Below are positions 33,820-42,548 of a DNA stretch of 64,000 nt, piece by piece. The DNA lies in contig NZ_JBHULI010000024.1 of the NCBI RefSeq assembly GCF_042684365.1, forward strand, positions 558,001-622,000, given 5' to 3'. Made by a program: the position numbers and the translations under genes. Every line of letters begins with the position of its first letter. Position 1 is the stretch's first letter. The notes beneath the pieces were generated by a model, which saw only the letters and a program-made list of their open reading frames with translations, searched no databases and was not told where the DNA came from. Origin of the DNA: Gracilimonas halophila. Lineage in GTDB: Bacteria; Bacteroidota; Rhodothermia; Balneolales; Balneolaceae.

Positions 33820-33930
33820 CTTGTATCCTATTCAGCTTGAGATTAATGTGTTACCCGACTATTAAGAGTATTAACGACAAAAAATGTTACAAATATTTGT
33901 TGTGACTTTGAAATTAAAATAAAAAGGTTC

Positions 33931-34791
33931 TCATTTAGCGACTAAATCTACCAAAAAACCTTCTTTGATATCTACATAAGCCAGCCATCCTTCAAAATTT
34001 TCGTTTGCACTATTTGAAATAGGCACTGCCCAGCAAGTACGTATCTGAAGGCCTTCTTCATTTTCAACCGGCAGGTATACTTTATAAGGTTGTTCAGTCA
34101 CATCTTCTTCCTGAACGGTATAGATCGTCTCCTCTTCTGTATAATTTCTCATATCAATTTGCCACCCGACCATACCTTCCTGTACATCCAAATATCCAAA
34201 GTTTACAAATTCAGGTACTTTGAATTCTGAATACCAATTTCCCCAGATCCTGTTAACTCCTAATGCATCCAAGAAAACGATGATTTCTGTATTTGGTATT
34301 TCGACAGAATCTATAACCTGATTTTCAAAAGTAAGGCTCCACTCAATATTAGCACTGTATTCGTCGGGGCTCCTACAATTTATACAGCCCGGTTGTGGTG
34401 ACATTTCATTTAAGACCAATTTTGAAGTGTCCCTTACCCCTGTATAGACACTGTTCTTTAGCAATGAACGCTTTGCAGCAGCAACCAAGGTGTCAGAATT
34501 ATTCATTTCAATACGCACAACCGAACGGTTAGCTCTGTCGCAAGGGTTTTCTTCTTCATCTTCGAAAAGGACCTTACTGAAACCAGTTAAGCCATACTCG
34601 TTCAGTGTTGAGCACAAACGCCCATCATTGGCTTGGTGATATTCGTTGTTGAGCTCCTGCAATTCCACCATTTCTAAGCGTGGATAAACGGTAGGATATT
34701 CCGAAGGCCCATCTTCCGCGGTGAGTAAATTACACGAAATGCTGCCCAAAGTAATAAGAGCTATTACAACAAGAAGAGTAAATTTTTGCAC
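33931..34791 (-). CDS. Hypothetical lipoprotein
   Basis: This 286-residue protein has a lipoprotein signal peptide with lipobox GSISC (Cys20). The mature part has no domain that I recognise. It contains five further cysteines in polar segments (LCSTL, PCDRANR, GCINCRS, TCWAV), with a C-x-x-C (CINC) that could form a disulfide or bind a metal. C-terminal strands include FEGWLAYVDIKEGFLVDLVA. It is a minus-strand gene divergent from the DAAO-type oxidase. Confidence 0.65.
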   Translation of the reverse strand: MQKFTLLVVIALITLGSISCNLLTAEDGPSEYPTVYPRLEMVELQELNNEYHQANDGRLCSTLNEYGLTGFSKVLFEDEEENPCDRANRSVVRIEMNNSDTLVAAAKRSLLKNSVYTGVRDTSKLVLNEMSPQPGCINCRSPDEYSANIEWSLTFENQVIDSVEIPNTEIIVFLDALGVNRIWGNWYSEFKVPEFVNFGYLDVQEGMVGWQIDMRNYTEEETIYTVQEEDVTEQPYKVYLPVENEEGLQIRTCWAVPISNSANENFEGWLAYVDIKEGFLVDLVAK

Positions 34792-34902
34792 GTCTTAGCC
34801 AATCTGTTTAAAAGTAAAATTACCAAAATAAGTTACTTGATACAACTTCAATAAGTACATACCATCATCTTTATTCTTCATTGAAAGCCGGTATATTTTA
34901 CC

Positions 34903-36012
34903 ATGATTAAAAAAGATAAGATCGCCATTATTGGTGCGGGTATAAGCGGACTAACCACCGCCTTTATATTTAACAATAAGGGATGGGATGTGACCGTAAT
35001 TTCTAAGGATGATCCGCGTACCTCCTTCATGAATCCTGAGTTTTCGAGCTTATATCCGGCAGCCTCTATCATTCCTCATTCCGTATATTCAGATGAACTG
35101 CTTGATCTATTCAGGGTTAGTAACAACTATTTTCACTCTTTGTGGGAAGGAAAGTTCCCCGGCGTGAAAGTGAATGAACATTTTGAACTATTTGCTTATA
35201 ACCAGCCTTTGCCAAATTATGCAGAATTGCTGACTAATCTGGAAACGTGGGATAAATTTAATCATGAATTTCACCCTGAACACCCGGAACATGCGGTCAA
35301 GTCCGGATGGAAATTTCGTGGTTTCTTTGCAGACTGGGGTATATACTTTCCTGAACTGATCGATAGAACATTAAATCAGGGAGTCCATTTTCAAAAAAAA
35401 GATCTTCAGCCCGGAGACCTTTCTGATTTACCTTATGACCACATCATTAATTGTTCTGAGATCGGTTCCGTTAAGCTTTTTGATGATAAGTATGATCTTA
35501 TTTATCGCGGACACATTCTTCATATCAAAGATGCTCCTCCACTTTTCAATCTGCAGGGTAATCCGGTGTCCTATAATTTTTCTCCCGATCTCACGACTTA
35601 TCAAAGTACTTCGGGTACTCTTCAGGATGTATACTGCTATCCTCGGAATGACGGTTGGGTGCTTGGTGGAAGTAGGCAGGAAGGAAGAATCAATGAGTCC
35701 GGAAACTGGGAAGGTGAAACTGTTCATGAGCCCTTTATGAAAATAGACGGGCTCAAGGTTCCGGCTCAAATTTTAGAGCTGCACTCAAAGATCATTCATC
35801 ACTCTTTTGGGATCGACATTAGCAACCTCTCCCCACCAAAAGCAAAGATTGGTTACAGGTATATCAGAAAAAAGGATAATGGATTACGACTGGAAGCAGA
35901 AGAATTAGGTAATAAACTGATCATCCACAATTATGGACACGGGGGAGCGGGAGTAACATTGAGTTGGGGCTGTGCCTTAAAAGTAGCTGAGTTGTTAGAA
36001 GCCCGGGTTTAA
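34903..36012 (+). CDS. FAD-dependent oxidoreductase of the D-amino-acid oxidase family
   Basis: This 369-residue protein begins with the FAD-binding Rossmann motif IAIIGAGISGLTTAFIF. It ends with the DAAO-type segment IIHNYGHGGAGVTLSWGCA. The middle part has DHIINCSEIGSVKLF and YCYPRNDGWVLGGSRQEG, also typical of DAAO/DASOX sequences. Family members oxidise D-amino acids or related amines to imino acids with oxygen as acceptor; the substrate cannot be read here. Its stop overlaps the stop of the convergent MerC-like gene by four bases. Confidence 0.88.
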   Translation: MIKKDKIAIIGAGISGLTTAFIFNNKGWDVTVISKDDPRTSFMNPEFSSLYPAASIIPHSVYSDELLDLFRVSNNYFHSLWEGKFPGVKVNEHFELFAYNQPLPNYAELLTNLETWDKFNHEFHPEHPEHAVKSGWKFRGFFADWGIYFPELIDRTLNQGVHFQKKDLQPGDLSDLPYDHIINCSEIGSVKLFDDKYDLIYRGHILHIKDAPPLFNLQGNPVSYNFSPDLTTYQSTSGTLQDVYCYPRNDGWVLGGSRQEGRINESGNWEGETVHEPFMKIDGLKVPAQILELHSKIIHHSFGIDISNLSPPKAKIGYRYIRKKDNGLRLEAEELGNKLIIHNYGHGGAGVTLSWGCALKVAELLEARV

Positions 36013-36395
36013 GCCATCCCCATTTTGGTTTTGTAGTTTAGCCAATGACCACGAATTAATAGCAAACTCCCTACCAGAGTAACACCTGCTTCTCCATATT
36101 CACCAAGCTGATTATTGAATAGCCAGGCAAAAAAGATGATCGCCAGCCCAATGAATAAATATCCTGAAACGGCTTTAAGGTCTTTTCGATTTTTTACGGA
36201 TAAGATCACAGCAGGTGCTATCGCCAGAAAAAAGACAAGATGTGTATACTCATGAAATTCTTCCAAAGCCGGCCAAAGAGGGATCAATGACACAAAGACC
36301 GGAACCAATAAACAATGAATGGCACATAACCCGGATAAACCTATCCCCAGTCGATCCCAGAACCCTTTTTTGTCTTGTTCGTTAGCAGTGCCGAT
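36009..36395 (-). CDS. MerC domain membrane protein, coding region extends past the only credible start codon
   Basis: A TTG at 36308 would give 99 residues. Reading upstream on the minus strand, the frame stays open to the TAG at 36396-36398 and encodes ...KKGFWDRLGIGLSGLCAIHC. This is the conserved N-terminal part of MerC-domain proteins, with the metal-binding cysteine pair C-A-I-H-C. So the coding region should begin between 36395 and about 36350, yet only ATC, CTG, ATA and TTG codons are available. The protein has four membrane helices and ends GHWLNYKTKMGMA. Proteins of this family were first known for mercury uptake, and their chromosomal relatives are less clear. It may use a non-standard start or be damaged upstream. 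Confidence 0.75.
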   Translation of the reverse strand: MGTANEQDKKGFWDRLGIGLSGLCAIHCLLVPVFVSLIPLWPALEEFHEYTHLVFFLAIAPAVILSVKNRKDLKAVSGYLFIGLAIIFFAWLFNNQLGEYGEAGVTLVGSLLLIRGHWLNYKTKMGMA

Positions 36396-36498
36396 CTAAA
36401 CTTTGAAAACTGTTTTTGGTGGTGAATTTTTCAGAGCCCTAAAGGTAAAAAAAAATCATATTAGCTATGAGATTTTAATGAATCAAAAACCTTCTTGC

Positions 36499-36753
36499 TT
36501 AATATTGATTGGGACTAACAAACCTGTTTACCTCATCATTACGCTTCTTACGGTGCTTGGTTTTTCGACCGGATACTCTTTTTCTCCACATCCTGAAGCT
36601 GGAGGTTTTCATTTCTGATCGCATGAGCTCAATGGTTTCTTCTTCACTGAGTCCGAACTGAAATTCAATGGCATCAAATGGCGTGCGATCTTCCCACGCC
36701 ATTTCTATGATCCTGCTTTTTTCTGATTTCGAAAAGTCTTTTGAATGATCCAT
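36499..36753 (-). CDS. TIGR03643 family small protein
   Basis: This 84-residue protein matches the TIGR03643 pattern: SRIIEMAWEDRTPFDAIEFQ, then GLSEEETIELMRSEMKTSS, and MWRKRVSGRKTKH with a basic tail. The family is found in marine and related bacteria. It has a helix-turn-helix-like arrangement, but no function is assigned. It is short, cytoplasmic, and lies between the MerC-like and Bax-inhibitor-1-like genes on the same strand. The gaps on either side are 50-100 bases, so it could be an independent unit. Confidence 0.85.
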   Translation of the reverse strand: MDHSKDFSKSEKSRIIEMAWEDRTPFDAIEFQFGLSEEETIELMRSEMKTSSFRMWRKRVSGRKTKHRKKRNDEVNRFVSPNQY

Positions 36754-36808
36754 GGGTTATCTTTTCCCATGAAAGACAAAAGTTGTATTAATTTCAATCC
36801 CGAAAAAC

Positions 36809-37501
36809 TTACTTACGCTGCCCGAATATTCTCAGAAGCATAATAAAGAGGTTGATAAAATCAAGGTAGAGTGCCAATGCTCCCATAATAGCACCTTTAC
36901 TTCCCTCTTCTGAGTTGATATCCAACTCCAGGCTCATTTTTTTGATCTTTTGCGTGTCGTAAGCTGTAAGTCCTACAAAGATCAAAACGCCGATGTATGT
37001 AATTCCCCAATACAATGTCTCATTATGCCAAAACATGTTAACTACACTGGCAATTATGATACCTATTAACCCCATAAAGGCTATGTTACCAATACTGGTT
37101 AAATCAGTTTTAGTGAAATACCCATAGGCACTCATCACCCCAAACGTACCGGCCGTAATAAAGAAGGTTGAAGCTATTGAACCTGAAGTATATACTAAAA
37201 AAAGGATCGAAAATGTGAGTCCATTAAGCGCCGAATACAACAAGAATAATGAAATGGCTTTAGTAGCATTCATATGATCGATTCTGCTGGAGAGCCAGAC
37301 AACAAGCCCCAACTCTGCAATAATAATTCCAAAAAACAGGATCTGATTTCCGGCGATCACATCGATCAGTCCGGAATTCGCTGTTCGGAGTGCCACAAAT
37401 CCTGTAATAGCTAATGCAAGTGCCATCCAGCCATACACCTTATTTATAAACCCTACCTGGATCGACTTTACCTGCTCTGCTGTTAAATGCTGTGTATTCA
37501 T
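36809..37501 (-). CDS. Bax inhibitor-1/YccA family membrane protein
   Basis: This 230-residue protein has seven membrane helices in the BI-1 arrangement. The first starts around residue 22 (NKVYGWMALALAITGFVALR) and the last covers YLDFINLFIMLLRIFG. Conserved features are the LNGLTFSILF helix, TAGTFGVMSAYGYFTKTDLT, and LTAYDTQKIKKM. The acidic C-terminal aspartate (LYLDFINLF) is typical of the family. BI-1 relatives act as calcium leak channels or as partners of FtsH and other membrane proteins. It is a single gene on the minus strand. Confidence 0.93.
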   Translation of the reverse strand: MNTQHLTAEQVKSIQVGFINKVYGWMALALAITGFVALRTANSGLIDVIAGNQILFFGIIIAELGLVVWLSSRIDHMNATKAISLFLLYSALNGLTFSILFLVYTSGSIASTFFITAGTFGVMSAYGYFTKTDLTSIGNIAFMGLIGIIIASVVNMFWHNETLYWGITYIGVLIFVGLTAYDTQKIKKMSLELDINSEEGSKGAIMGALALYLDFINLFIMLLRIFGQRK

Positions 37502-37585
37502 TGCTTCCTTTTAATAAATAATTAGTTAAAATTCGTGATCATGTATTAAGTTCACGAAACCTTCAAAAATAAAGTTTATTGTACA

Positions 37586-37672
37586 GTGAAAATACTAAAA
37601 CTAATAGCCGTATGTATAGTTTGTATACTGATTATTACAGGATTAGTTTTTCTTTTTGAATGGATATTCTAA
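37586..37672 (+). CDS. Possible 28-residue membrane peptide
   Basis: A GTG-initiated frame encodes a basic start (KILKLIA) and one hydrophobic helix (IVCILIITGLVFLFEWIF), then TAA. It sits just upstream of the DUF2892 gene on the same strand. There is no strong ribosome-binding site, so this is a weak call. Confidence 0.25.
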   Translation: MKILKLIAVCIVCILIITGLVFLFEWIF

Positions 37673-37693
37673 TAATAAAATAATGAGGTTACT

Positions 37694-37903
37694 ATGAAAA
37701 AAAATATGGGTTCTTCTGACAAGATCATTCGCTTTATTTTAGCTGCAATTTTTGTAGGTCTGTACTTCACCGGAACAGTAACCGGTACCTGGGGTATAGT
37801 TCTCTTAGTTCTGGCAGGCGTTTTTGTACTGACCAGTATGGTTAGTTTTTGTCCCCTTTATGCTCCATTTAGGTTGAGCACTTGTAAAACGAATGTGGAA
37901 TAA
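37694..37903 (+). CDS. DUF2892 family small membrane protein
   Basis: This 69-residue protein has two membrane helices (about residues 10-28 and 32-52) and the pattern MGSSDKIIRFILAAIFVGLY, ending in SFCPLYAPFRLSTCK. The FCPLY...C end is the typical DUF2892 tail found alone or joined to rhodanese domains. A ribosome-binding sequence GAGG lies about 6 bases ahead of the ATG. Its role is unknown, and the cysteines could take part in sulfur or metal chemistry. Two tandem terminators follow. Confidence 0.88.
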   Translation: MKKNMGSSDKIIRFILAAIFVGLYFTGTVTGTWGIVLLVLAGVFVLTSMVSFCPLYAPFRLSTCKTNVE

Positions 37904-37937
37904 AAAAAGCTCTGCGACAGACCACACAGAGCTTTTT
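37904..37937 (+). terminator. Terminator of the DUF2892 gene
   Basis: AAAAAGCTCTG (37904-37914) and CAGAGCTTTTT (37927-37937) form an 11-bp perfect stem that ends in a T-run. It begins immediately after the stop codon. Confidence 0.85.
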
Positions 37938-37957
37938 AAACATCGTATCATAACTGT

Positions 37958-37993
37958 AATTAAGGGCACTAAATAGTGTCCTTAATTTTTTTT
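37958..37993 (+). terminator. Second tandem terminator
   Basis: A 13-bp stem with one G-T mismatch (37958-37970 and 37975-37987) has a 4-base loop and is followed by T residues on the plus strand. It lies 20 bases beyond the first hairpin and three bases from the stop codon of the convergent DUF5916 gene. Confidence 0.7.
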
Positions 37994-37995
37994 GA

Positions 37996-38853
37996 TCAGC
38001 TACCAAACCAATAACTCACTTTCACTAAAAATACATTGGTCGGTTTTGCACTGAATAATCCGTCAAGGTCACGACCAATATCGAAATTACCTACGCCTGC
38101 GAAATCACTCCGCTGTTGCTGCCATACAAAGTAGAGGGTTGAACCCGGCATATATTCCCATCTAAACACAGCATTACCCTGTACGGAACGGAAATTAAAA
38201 TTCGGATCGGAGAAGTTGATATCAGGTGAGTTTCCATTATCATCAGGACTTACCGTGTACATTCCATTTGATCTTGTAATACTTCCTTTGTCAGTGCCGT
38301 ACACATCAAAATTATACGTTCCCGGTTCTGCAAATTCTTTGAATCTTGAGTATTCACCGGTAGAGATAAAAGGCCTTACATATGTCTGAAGACTCATTGT
38401 CGGCGAAAAGGTCCAGTTCAGACGGATGCTTGTCATAAGAGTGTGTTGTTTAATGTCGGCAAATACATAACGACGCCCAAAAGTTTGAGTAGCGTTGGGA
38501 TCCACAGCAGTAGTCACATACTGATCAGTGTCTTTCTGGTAATTATATTGAGGAGAAACACTGATCTGAACCGAAGGCACAGGCATGAAATTCAAACCCA
38601 CCCAAATATTGTTATCAAATTCACCGGAAGCATCTTTACGCTGATACGTTCCGATATTGAACGAAACTTTATTATTCTGATTTGAATTTATATTCATATT
38701 AAAACTTCCACTTTGGGGCATCTTTAAAATCGGCCCACCTCTGGTAATACGATCAGAATACTGGTTTCCACTGCCGTAATTTAAGTTATAATTAATATTC
38801 CATAGGTTCTCGAAGCGAATAAAGCCGCCTTGCGTATATCCGTCATTGATCAA
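37996..38853 (-). CDS. DUF5916 protein, C-terminal barrel part, downstream of a frameshift
   Basis: This 285-residue frame (TTG at 38853) has no start signal of its own. It continues the sequence of the 620-residue frame above (...YDGI / INDGYTQGGFIRFENLWNIN) after a one-base shift. It is rich in amphipathic strands (NYNLNYGSGNQYSD, SVQISVSPQYNYQKD, GNAVFRWEYMPGSTLYFVWQQ) and ends VSYWFGS, so it is the C-terminal half of the outer membrane-like barrel of a DUF5916 protein. Together the two parts make about 905 residues, the normal family length. It is probably one gene with a missing T in a short run. Confidence 0.8.
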   Translation of the reverse strand: MINDGYTQGGFIRFENLWNINYNLNYGSGNQYSDRITRGGPILKMPQSGSFNMNINSNQNNKVSFNIGTYQRKDASGEFDNNIWVGLNFMPVPSVQISVSPQYNYQKDTDQYVTTAVDPNATQTFGRRYVFADIKQHTLMTSIRLNWTFSPTMSLQTYVRPFISTGEYSRFKEFAEPGTYNFDVYGTDKGSITRSNGMYTVSPDDNGNSPDINFSDPNFNFRSVQGNAVFRWEYMPGSTLYFVWQQQRSDFAGVGNFDIGRDLDGLFSAKPTNVFLVKVSYWFGS

Positions 38854-40712
38854 ATTCCATCATAGTTCCAGGCATGGGAATGAAAAGCATAAAACTCATA
38901 GTATTGCAGCCATTTTGGATCAGTTTCCCTGTATATCAAACCACCATTAATTGATCGGTAGTCTGCTCTGTTTTGAAAACCAAGGTCGTTAGTCTCATAA
39001 CCGGGGCTCACTTCGGAATAGGTTAGAGAGGTCATCCAATTATCATCTCCCCCACGCTTCTGAATACTAACTTCAGTAGCAAAACCGGAAAGGTTCGTTT
39101 TATCAGAATCTACAGAAAGGTTTTCAGAATCTACCCGATTGTAATAACGCACCGGAGAACGCTGTGCCATCTCTATGGCTTCTGTGCTTCCGTTAATACT
39201 GCTGAATGAAAGCGCTCCGCTTGCGATCCAGTTTCGATCATTAAAACTATGCTCGAAATCTACTCCGCCTAAATAAGCCGAAGTCCTTAAGAAGTCTTTA
39301 AAATAAGTGTCTTCAATACTGCGATTTACCGCACTTGCGAACCCGCCTACATAAGTATTTCCGGCATTGAAATCCTTCTTGGTCCGTGCCACCATGTAAT
39401 TGGTTGCCGGCTCTACAGCAAATGTATTCTCATCACCGGAAGGGGTAACGAAGTCCGCCTCTTCCTTTAAAGTGTAAGCATCTAAAAATCCAATGGACCA
39501 GCCATTTTTTGTTTTTCCGCTTAATTTAGCTGCAGTTGCAATAGTGGTAAAATCAGGCCTGTCAACAAACTCAGCATTTACCCCTGCACGATTTGCATTA
39601 CCCTGTGGAGAGCGCCCTATCCTTCTCGAATAAAACGTGACCGGATTACCAAAACGGCTGAATGTCTTGGTATTTCCAAACTGGAAAATATCATTTCCTT
39701 CCAGAAAGAAAGGTCGACGTTCAGAAAAGAAGTTTTCGTTTGCGCTAAGATTGATCACCGCCGGGTCTGCTTCTACCTGGCCAAAATCGGGATTTATGGT
39801 TGCGGTAAGGGTAAGATCTGAAGTGACACCGTATTTAATATCACCGCCTATACCACCACCAAGCTGATTTCGATCATAATAAGGGTTATCTGCAGACAAT
39901 TCCGGTGCACGAGTTACATCACCAGACACATAAGGAGTTATCTCAAGTCTTCTTGGTTCTTTAAGATTCCTGATCCCATTCAATCTGCCATACTTTGATA
40001 CCATCGCATTGTCATTCTGTGAAACAGGAGCCCATATAGATACTTCCCCATTTCTTGATAACCTACGCTGGAAATTTATACCCCACTCCTGCACGTCACT
40101 TTGAGAACTGTACCTGAGTTGAGACAGTGGGATCTTGAGCTCTGCTGTCCACCCGTTTTCATTGATATTTGTCTTAGCTTCCCATACGGCGTCCCAAAGA
40201 ATATCTTCACCTGTATCATCATAATAGAGCACATCCTTCTGAACACCCTTTGGGTTAACTGCAAAAGTGAATGCAGTTCGCATGTCGTTATAACTGTCAA
40301 AACTGACATATACCCAATCACTGGCTTCATTTCCATCCCGCCGAAATAAGGGAGCTTTTATAGAATCCGCATTCGATTCATGAGCTATCACACCTACATA
40401 GATATAGGAATCCGTGTATAACAGTCTAACCTCAGTTCTCTGAGATGGATCCCTCCCATCATTCGGAAACCGTTGGGTAAATTGTGTGGCTACCGGGGCA
40501 TTGTACCAAATTGATTCTGACAGTATCCCGTCTAAATCCACACTCTCTTCTGAAGAGATCCTAACCGCTTCCATTATCGGATTTTCTTCCAATCCCGATC
40601 TGATCTCAGCTGATTTGACCGATATGGTATCACCTTTCTTTTGATAGGAATTTTGAGCAAAGGCACTCGTTACAAAACATACGTATAGCAAGGGAAGTAA
40701 AATTTTTCTCAT
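38850..40712 (-). CDS. DUF5916 protein with CBM9-like N-terminal domain, 5' part of a frameshifted gene
   Basis: This 620-residue frame has a signal peptide (ending TSAFAQ). A carbohydrate-binding-family-9-like domain covers about residues 50-235 (VDLDGILSESIWYNA, TEVRLLYTDSYIYVGVIAHE, GWTAELKIPLSQLRY). The DUF5916 region follows, with ATINPDFGQVEADPAVINLS and FFSERRPFFLEGNDIF. The frame ends abruptly at YDGI then TGA, and the remaining barrel continues in another frame at 38853. Family members are thought to be outer membrane proteins of Bacteroidota and related phyla with unknown ligands. The normal length suggests the C-terminal part is needed, so the allele is either inactivated or mis-sequenced here. 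Confidence 0.88.
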   Translation of the reverse strand: MRKILLPLLYVCFVTSAFAQNSYQKKGDTISVKSAEIRSGLEENPIMEAVRISSEESVDLDGILSESIWYNAPVATQFTQRFPNDGRDPSQRTEVRLLYTDSYIYVGVIAHESNADSIKAPLFRRDGNEASDWVYVSFDSYNDMRTAFTFAVNPKGVQKDVLYYDDTGEDILWDAVWEAKTNINENGWTAELKIPLSQLRYSSQSDVQEWGINFQRRLSRNGEVSIWAPVSQNDNAMVSKYGRLNGIRNLKEPRRLEITPYVSGDVTRAPELSADNPYYDRNQLGGGIGGDIKYGVTSDLTLTATINPDFGQVEADPAVINLSANENFFSERRPFFLEGNDIFQFGNTKTFSRFGNPVTFYSRRIGRSPQGNANRAGVNAEFVDRPDFTTIATAAKLSGKTKNGWSIGFLDAYTLKEEADFVTPSGDENTFAVEPATNYMVARTKKDFNAGNTYVGGFASAVNRSIEDTYFKDFLRTSAYLGGVDFEHSFNDRNWIASGALSFSSINGSTEAIEMAQRSPVRYYNRVDSENLSVDSDKTNLSGFATEVSIQKRGGDDNWMTSLTYSEVSPGYETNDLGFQNRADYRSINGGLIYRETDPKWLQYYEFYAFHSHAWNYDGI

Positions 40713-40827
40713 AGTATTTTTTTATTAAAGGAGTCCTATCCCTGTAATCACCTATGTAGCTTTGTGTTACAGCTCCTTTTATTGTTTCAGATTACACGAA
40801 GAGCAAAAGAAAAAGTTACCCGATATA

Positions 40828-41637
40828 TTATTTTTTACGAATTGAAATATCTCCATGCAGAGTTTTAAAGAGAAACTCGGGACCACCACCGTTTACCTGA
40901 CCAATTATCCACCTGTTCACGGCTACTTTAAATGTTCCGTCTTCTGAACCTGACTGTGTTCTTCCACCGTCCCGGTTAATCTCCATATCGAAATTTGTGT
41001 AGACATCACCCCATTCTGTCTTCATTTTAGCTGTAAATTTGGCATTTGCTGGAAATGACACTTCGATATCTCCATTTACTCCTGTAAATGACATCGGTGA
41101 ATTTTGAGGGACACGATTAAAGTCAATGTCCATATCTCCATTAACACTGTTAGCCAATACAGTTCCAGAAATATCAGACATTTCGATATCTCCATTTACA
41201 GCACTGATCTCCATTTCTCCATCAAGTCCTGATATAATTACATCCCCCTGAACGGTATTCAGTTTCAGGGAAAAATTACGAGGCACATAGATCAACATTT
41301 CAAGGTCACCATTTGGCATAGGACCGGAAGTAATACGAACTTCATTATTCTCTTCAGTAACCTCCAGACCAAGTCCACCTCCTGAAATTCGGCGCATCCC
41401 ATTTTTCATGGCATTTTCATCATCCTCTCTTACGTTGTCGCCATCATAATTCACAATGACGTTTTGCTGATCGTGCATCCTTACCTCAATTTCATCTGAG
41501 AACATTGCACTGATGATCAATTTACCGGGTTCTCCGGGCTTTGATAACGGTACTTCGATATTATTCTGTGCAAACGCAGGGATGGTTAAAGCGCTGATCA
41601 AGATTCCTAATAGCAAATGGTGTGTTCGTTTTTTCAT
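40828..41637 (-). CDS. DUF4097-type beta-solenoid protein, exported (second copy)
   Basis: This 269-residue protein has a signal peptide (ending IPAFAQ). A repetitive beta-helix follows: rungs with the recurrent word V-N-G-D-(I/M) (AVNGDIEMSDI, SVNGDMDIDFN, GVNGDIEVSF) at about 20-residue spacing, then a C-terminal TLHGDISIRKK. This is the DUF4097 'putative adhesin' pattern. Its location is periplasmic or on the cell surface. It is the last gene of the ECF-sigma operon, nine bases after a paralogue at 41647, and likely a target or sensor of that regulator. Confidence 0.85.
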   Translation of the reverse strand: MKKRTHHLLLGILISALTIPAFAQNNIEVPLSKPGEPGKLIISAMFSDEIEVRMHDQQNVIVNYDGDNVREDDENAMKNGMRRISGGGLGLEVTEENNEVRITSGPMPNGDLEMLIYVPRNFSLKLNTVQGDVIISGLDGEMEISAVNGDIEMSDISGTVLANSVNGDMDIDFNRVPQNSPMSFTGVNGDIEVSFPANAKFTAKMKTEWGDVYTNFDMEINRDGGRTQSGSEDGTFKVAVNRWIIGQVNGGGPEFLFKTLHGDISIRKK

Positions 41638-41646
41638 GGTATTATT

Positions 41647-42540
41647 TTAAGATTTTCTTTGTTTGATGTAAGCGTTTCCATTTAATAACTGTAAACGCAT
41701 TTCGGGGCCGCCTTCGCCAAATTGTATAGGAGAAGATCGTTCGATCTTCCATCGGTGATTCCCATCCGAATTATTTTTCACTCGATTTTGCAGATACTCG
41801 ATCTGTTCGAAGTCGGTATATAGGTCACCGTGCAAACTCTTAAAGGTTACAACAGCTGATAAATTTTCCGGTGCTATTACTTCAATGTTCCCATTCACCG
41901 TATGAAACACGGCTTTACCGGATGGTGCTTCATCATATTCCACCCGAATATTTCCATTAACCGTTTCAGCAGTTACGGCTCCTTCTACCCTATTCAAATA
42001 TACGCTGCCATTAATATTAGAGGCTTTAACTCCGTTCTTAAAATCCTCGACTATAACCTCGCCTCCATTAATGGTTGAAATATCCGCCATTAGATAGTGC
42101 GGTATCTTCACTTGTAAATTGAACTCAAACTCCAGCGTATTCTTATTCCATTTTCGCTTTTTATAATTACGGGTTGAGGTGTAATGCAATTCATCTCCTC
42201 TTAACTCAACTTTAACACCCGGGTGCTGTACAAATATAAATATAGTACTTGGGCCATCCAGACGATCCAGATAGATCTCATCAGGATCGAAGTTATCTAT
42301 TGTTGCCGGTTTACCCGTTACGATCTTGGTCCCGGTAATTAGGATCTCATCTCCTTCGTAACCAACTGCATTCAGATCCCCGTTTATATTTTTAAGATGA
42401 AAAACAGTTTGGGCATTGAATTCAGAAGCGGGAATACGGATTTTAACATCCTCAGTCTTTCGCTGTGATACCACTGGGATTTGTGCTGTAATTTCCTGTA
42501 CAAATAAGTACATCATTATCAATAGTACGATCTTTTTCAT
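41647..42540 (-). CDS. DUF4097-type beta-solenoid protein, exported (first copy)
   Basis: This 297-residue protein has a signal peptide (MKKIVLLIMMYLFVQEITAQ). Beta-helix rungs have the same V/I-N-G-x-(I/V/L) words (LKNINGDLNAVGY, STINGGEVIVEDF, SNINGSVYLNRV, TVNGNIRVEY, TVNGNIEVIA), then SLHGDLYTDFEQ and a C-terminal LLNGNAYIKQ. This is a paralogue of the downstream gene, with asparagine ladders typical of beta-solenoids. It starts nine bases after the HEAT anti-sigma gene and belongs to the same operon. Solenoids of this type are often made under control of envelope-stress regulators, but a ligand is not known. Confidence 0.85.
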   Translation of the reverse strand: MKKIVLLIMMYLFVQEITAQIPVVSQRKTEDVKIRIPASEFNAQTVFHLKNINGDLNAVGYEGDEILITGTKIVTGKPATIDNFDPDEIYLDRLDGPSTIFIFVQHPGVKVELRGDELHYTSTRNYKKRKWNKNTLEFEFNLQVKIPHYLMADISTINGGEVIVEDFKNGVKASNINGSVYLNRVEGAVTAETVNGNIRVEYDEAPSGKAVFHTVNGNIEVIAPENLSAVVTFKSLHGDLYTDFEQIEYLQNRVKNNSDGNHRWKIERSSPIQFGEGGPEMRLQLLNGNAYIKQRKS

Positions 42541-42548
42541 AGCTAACC

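Noticed and set aside
38850..38860. Programmed -1 frameshifting in the DUF5916 gene
   Set aside because: The junction GGAATTTGA lacks a slippery heptamer and no strong stem follows at the right distance; a missing T is simpler.
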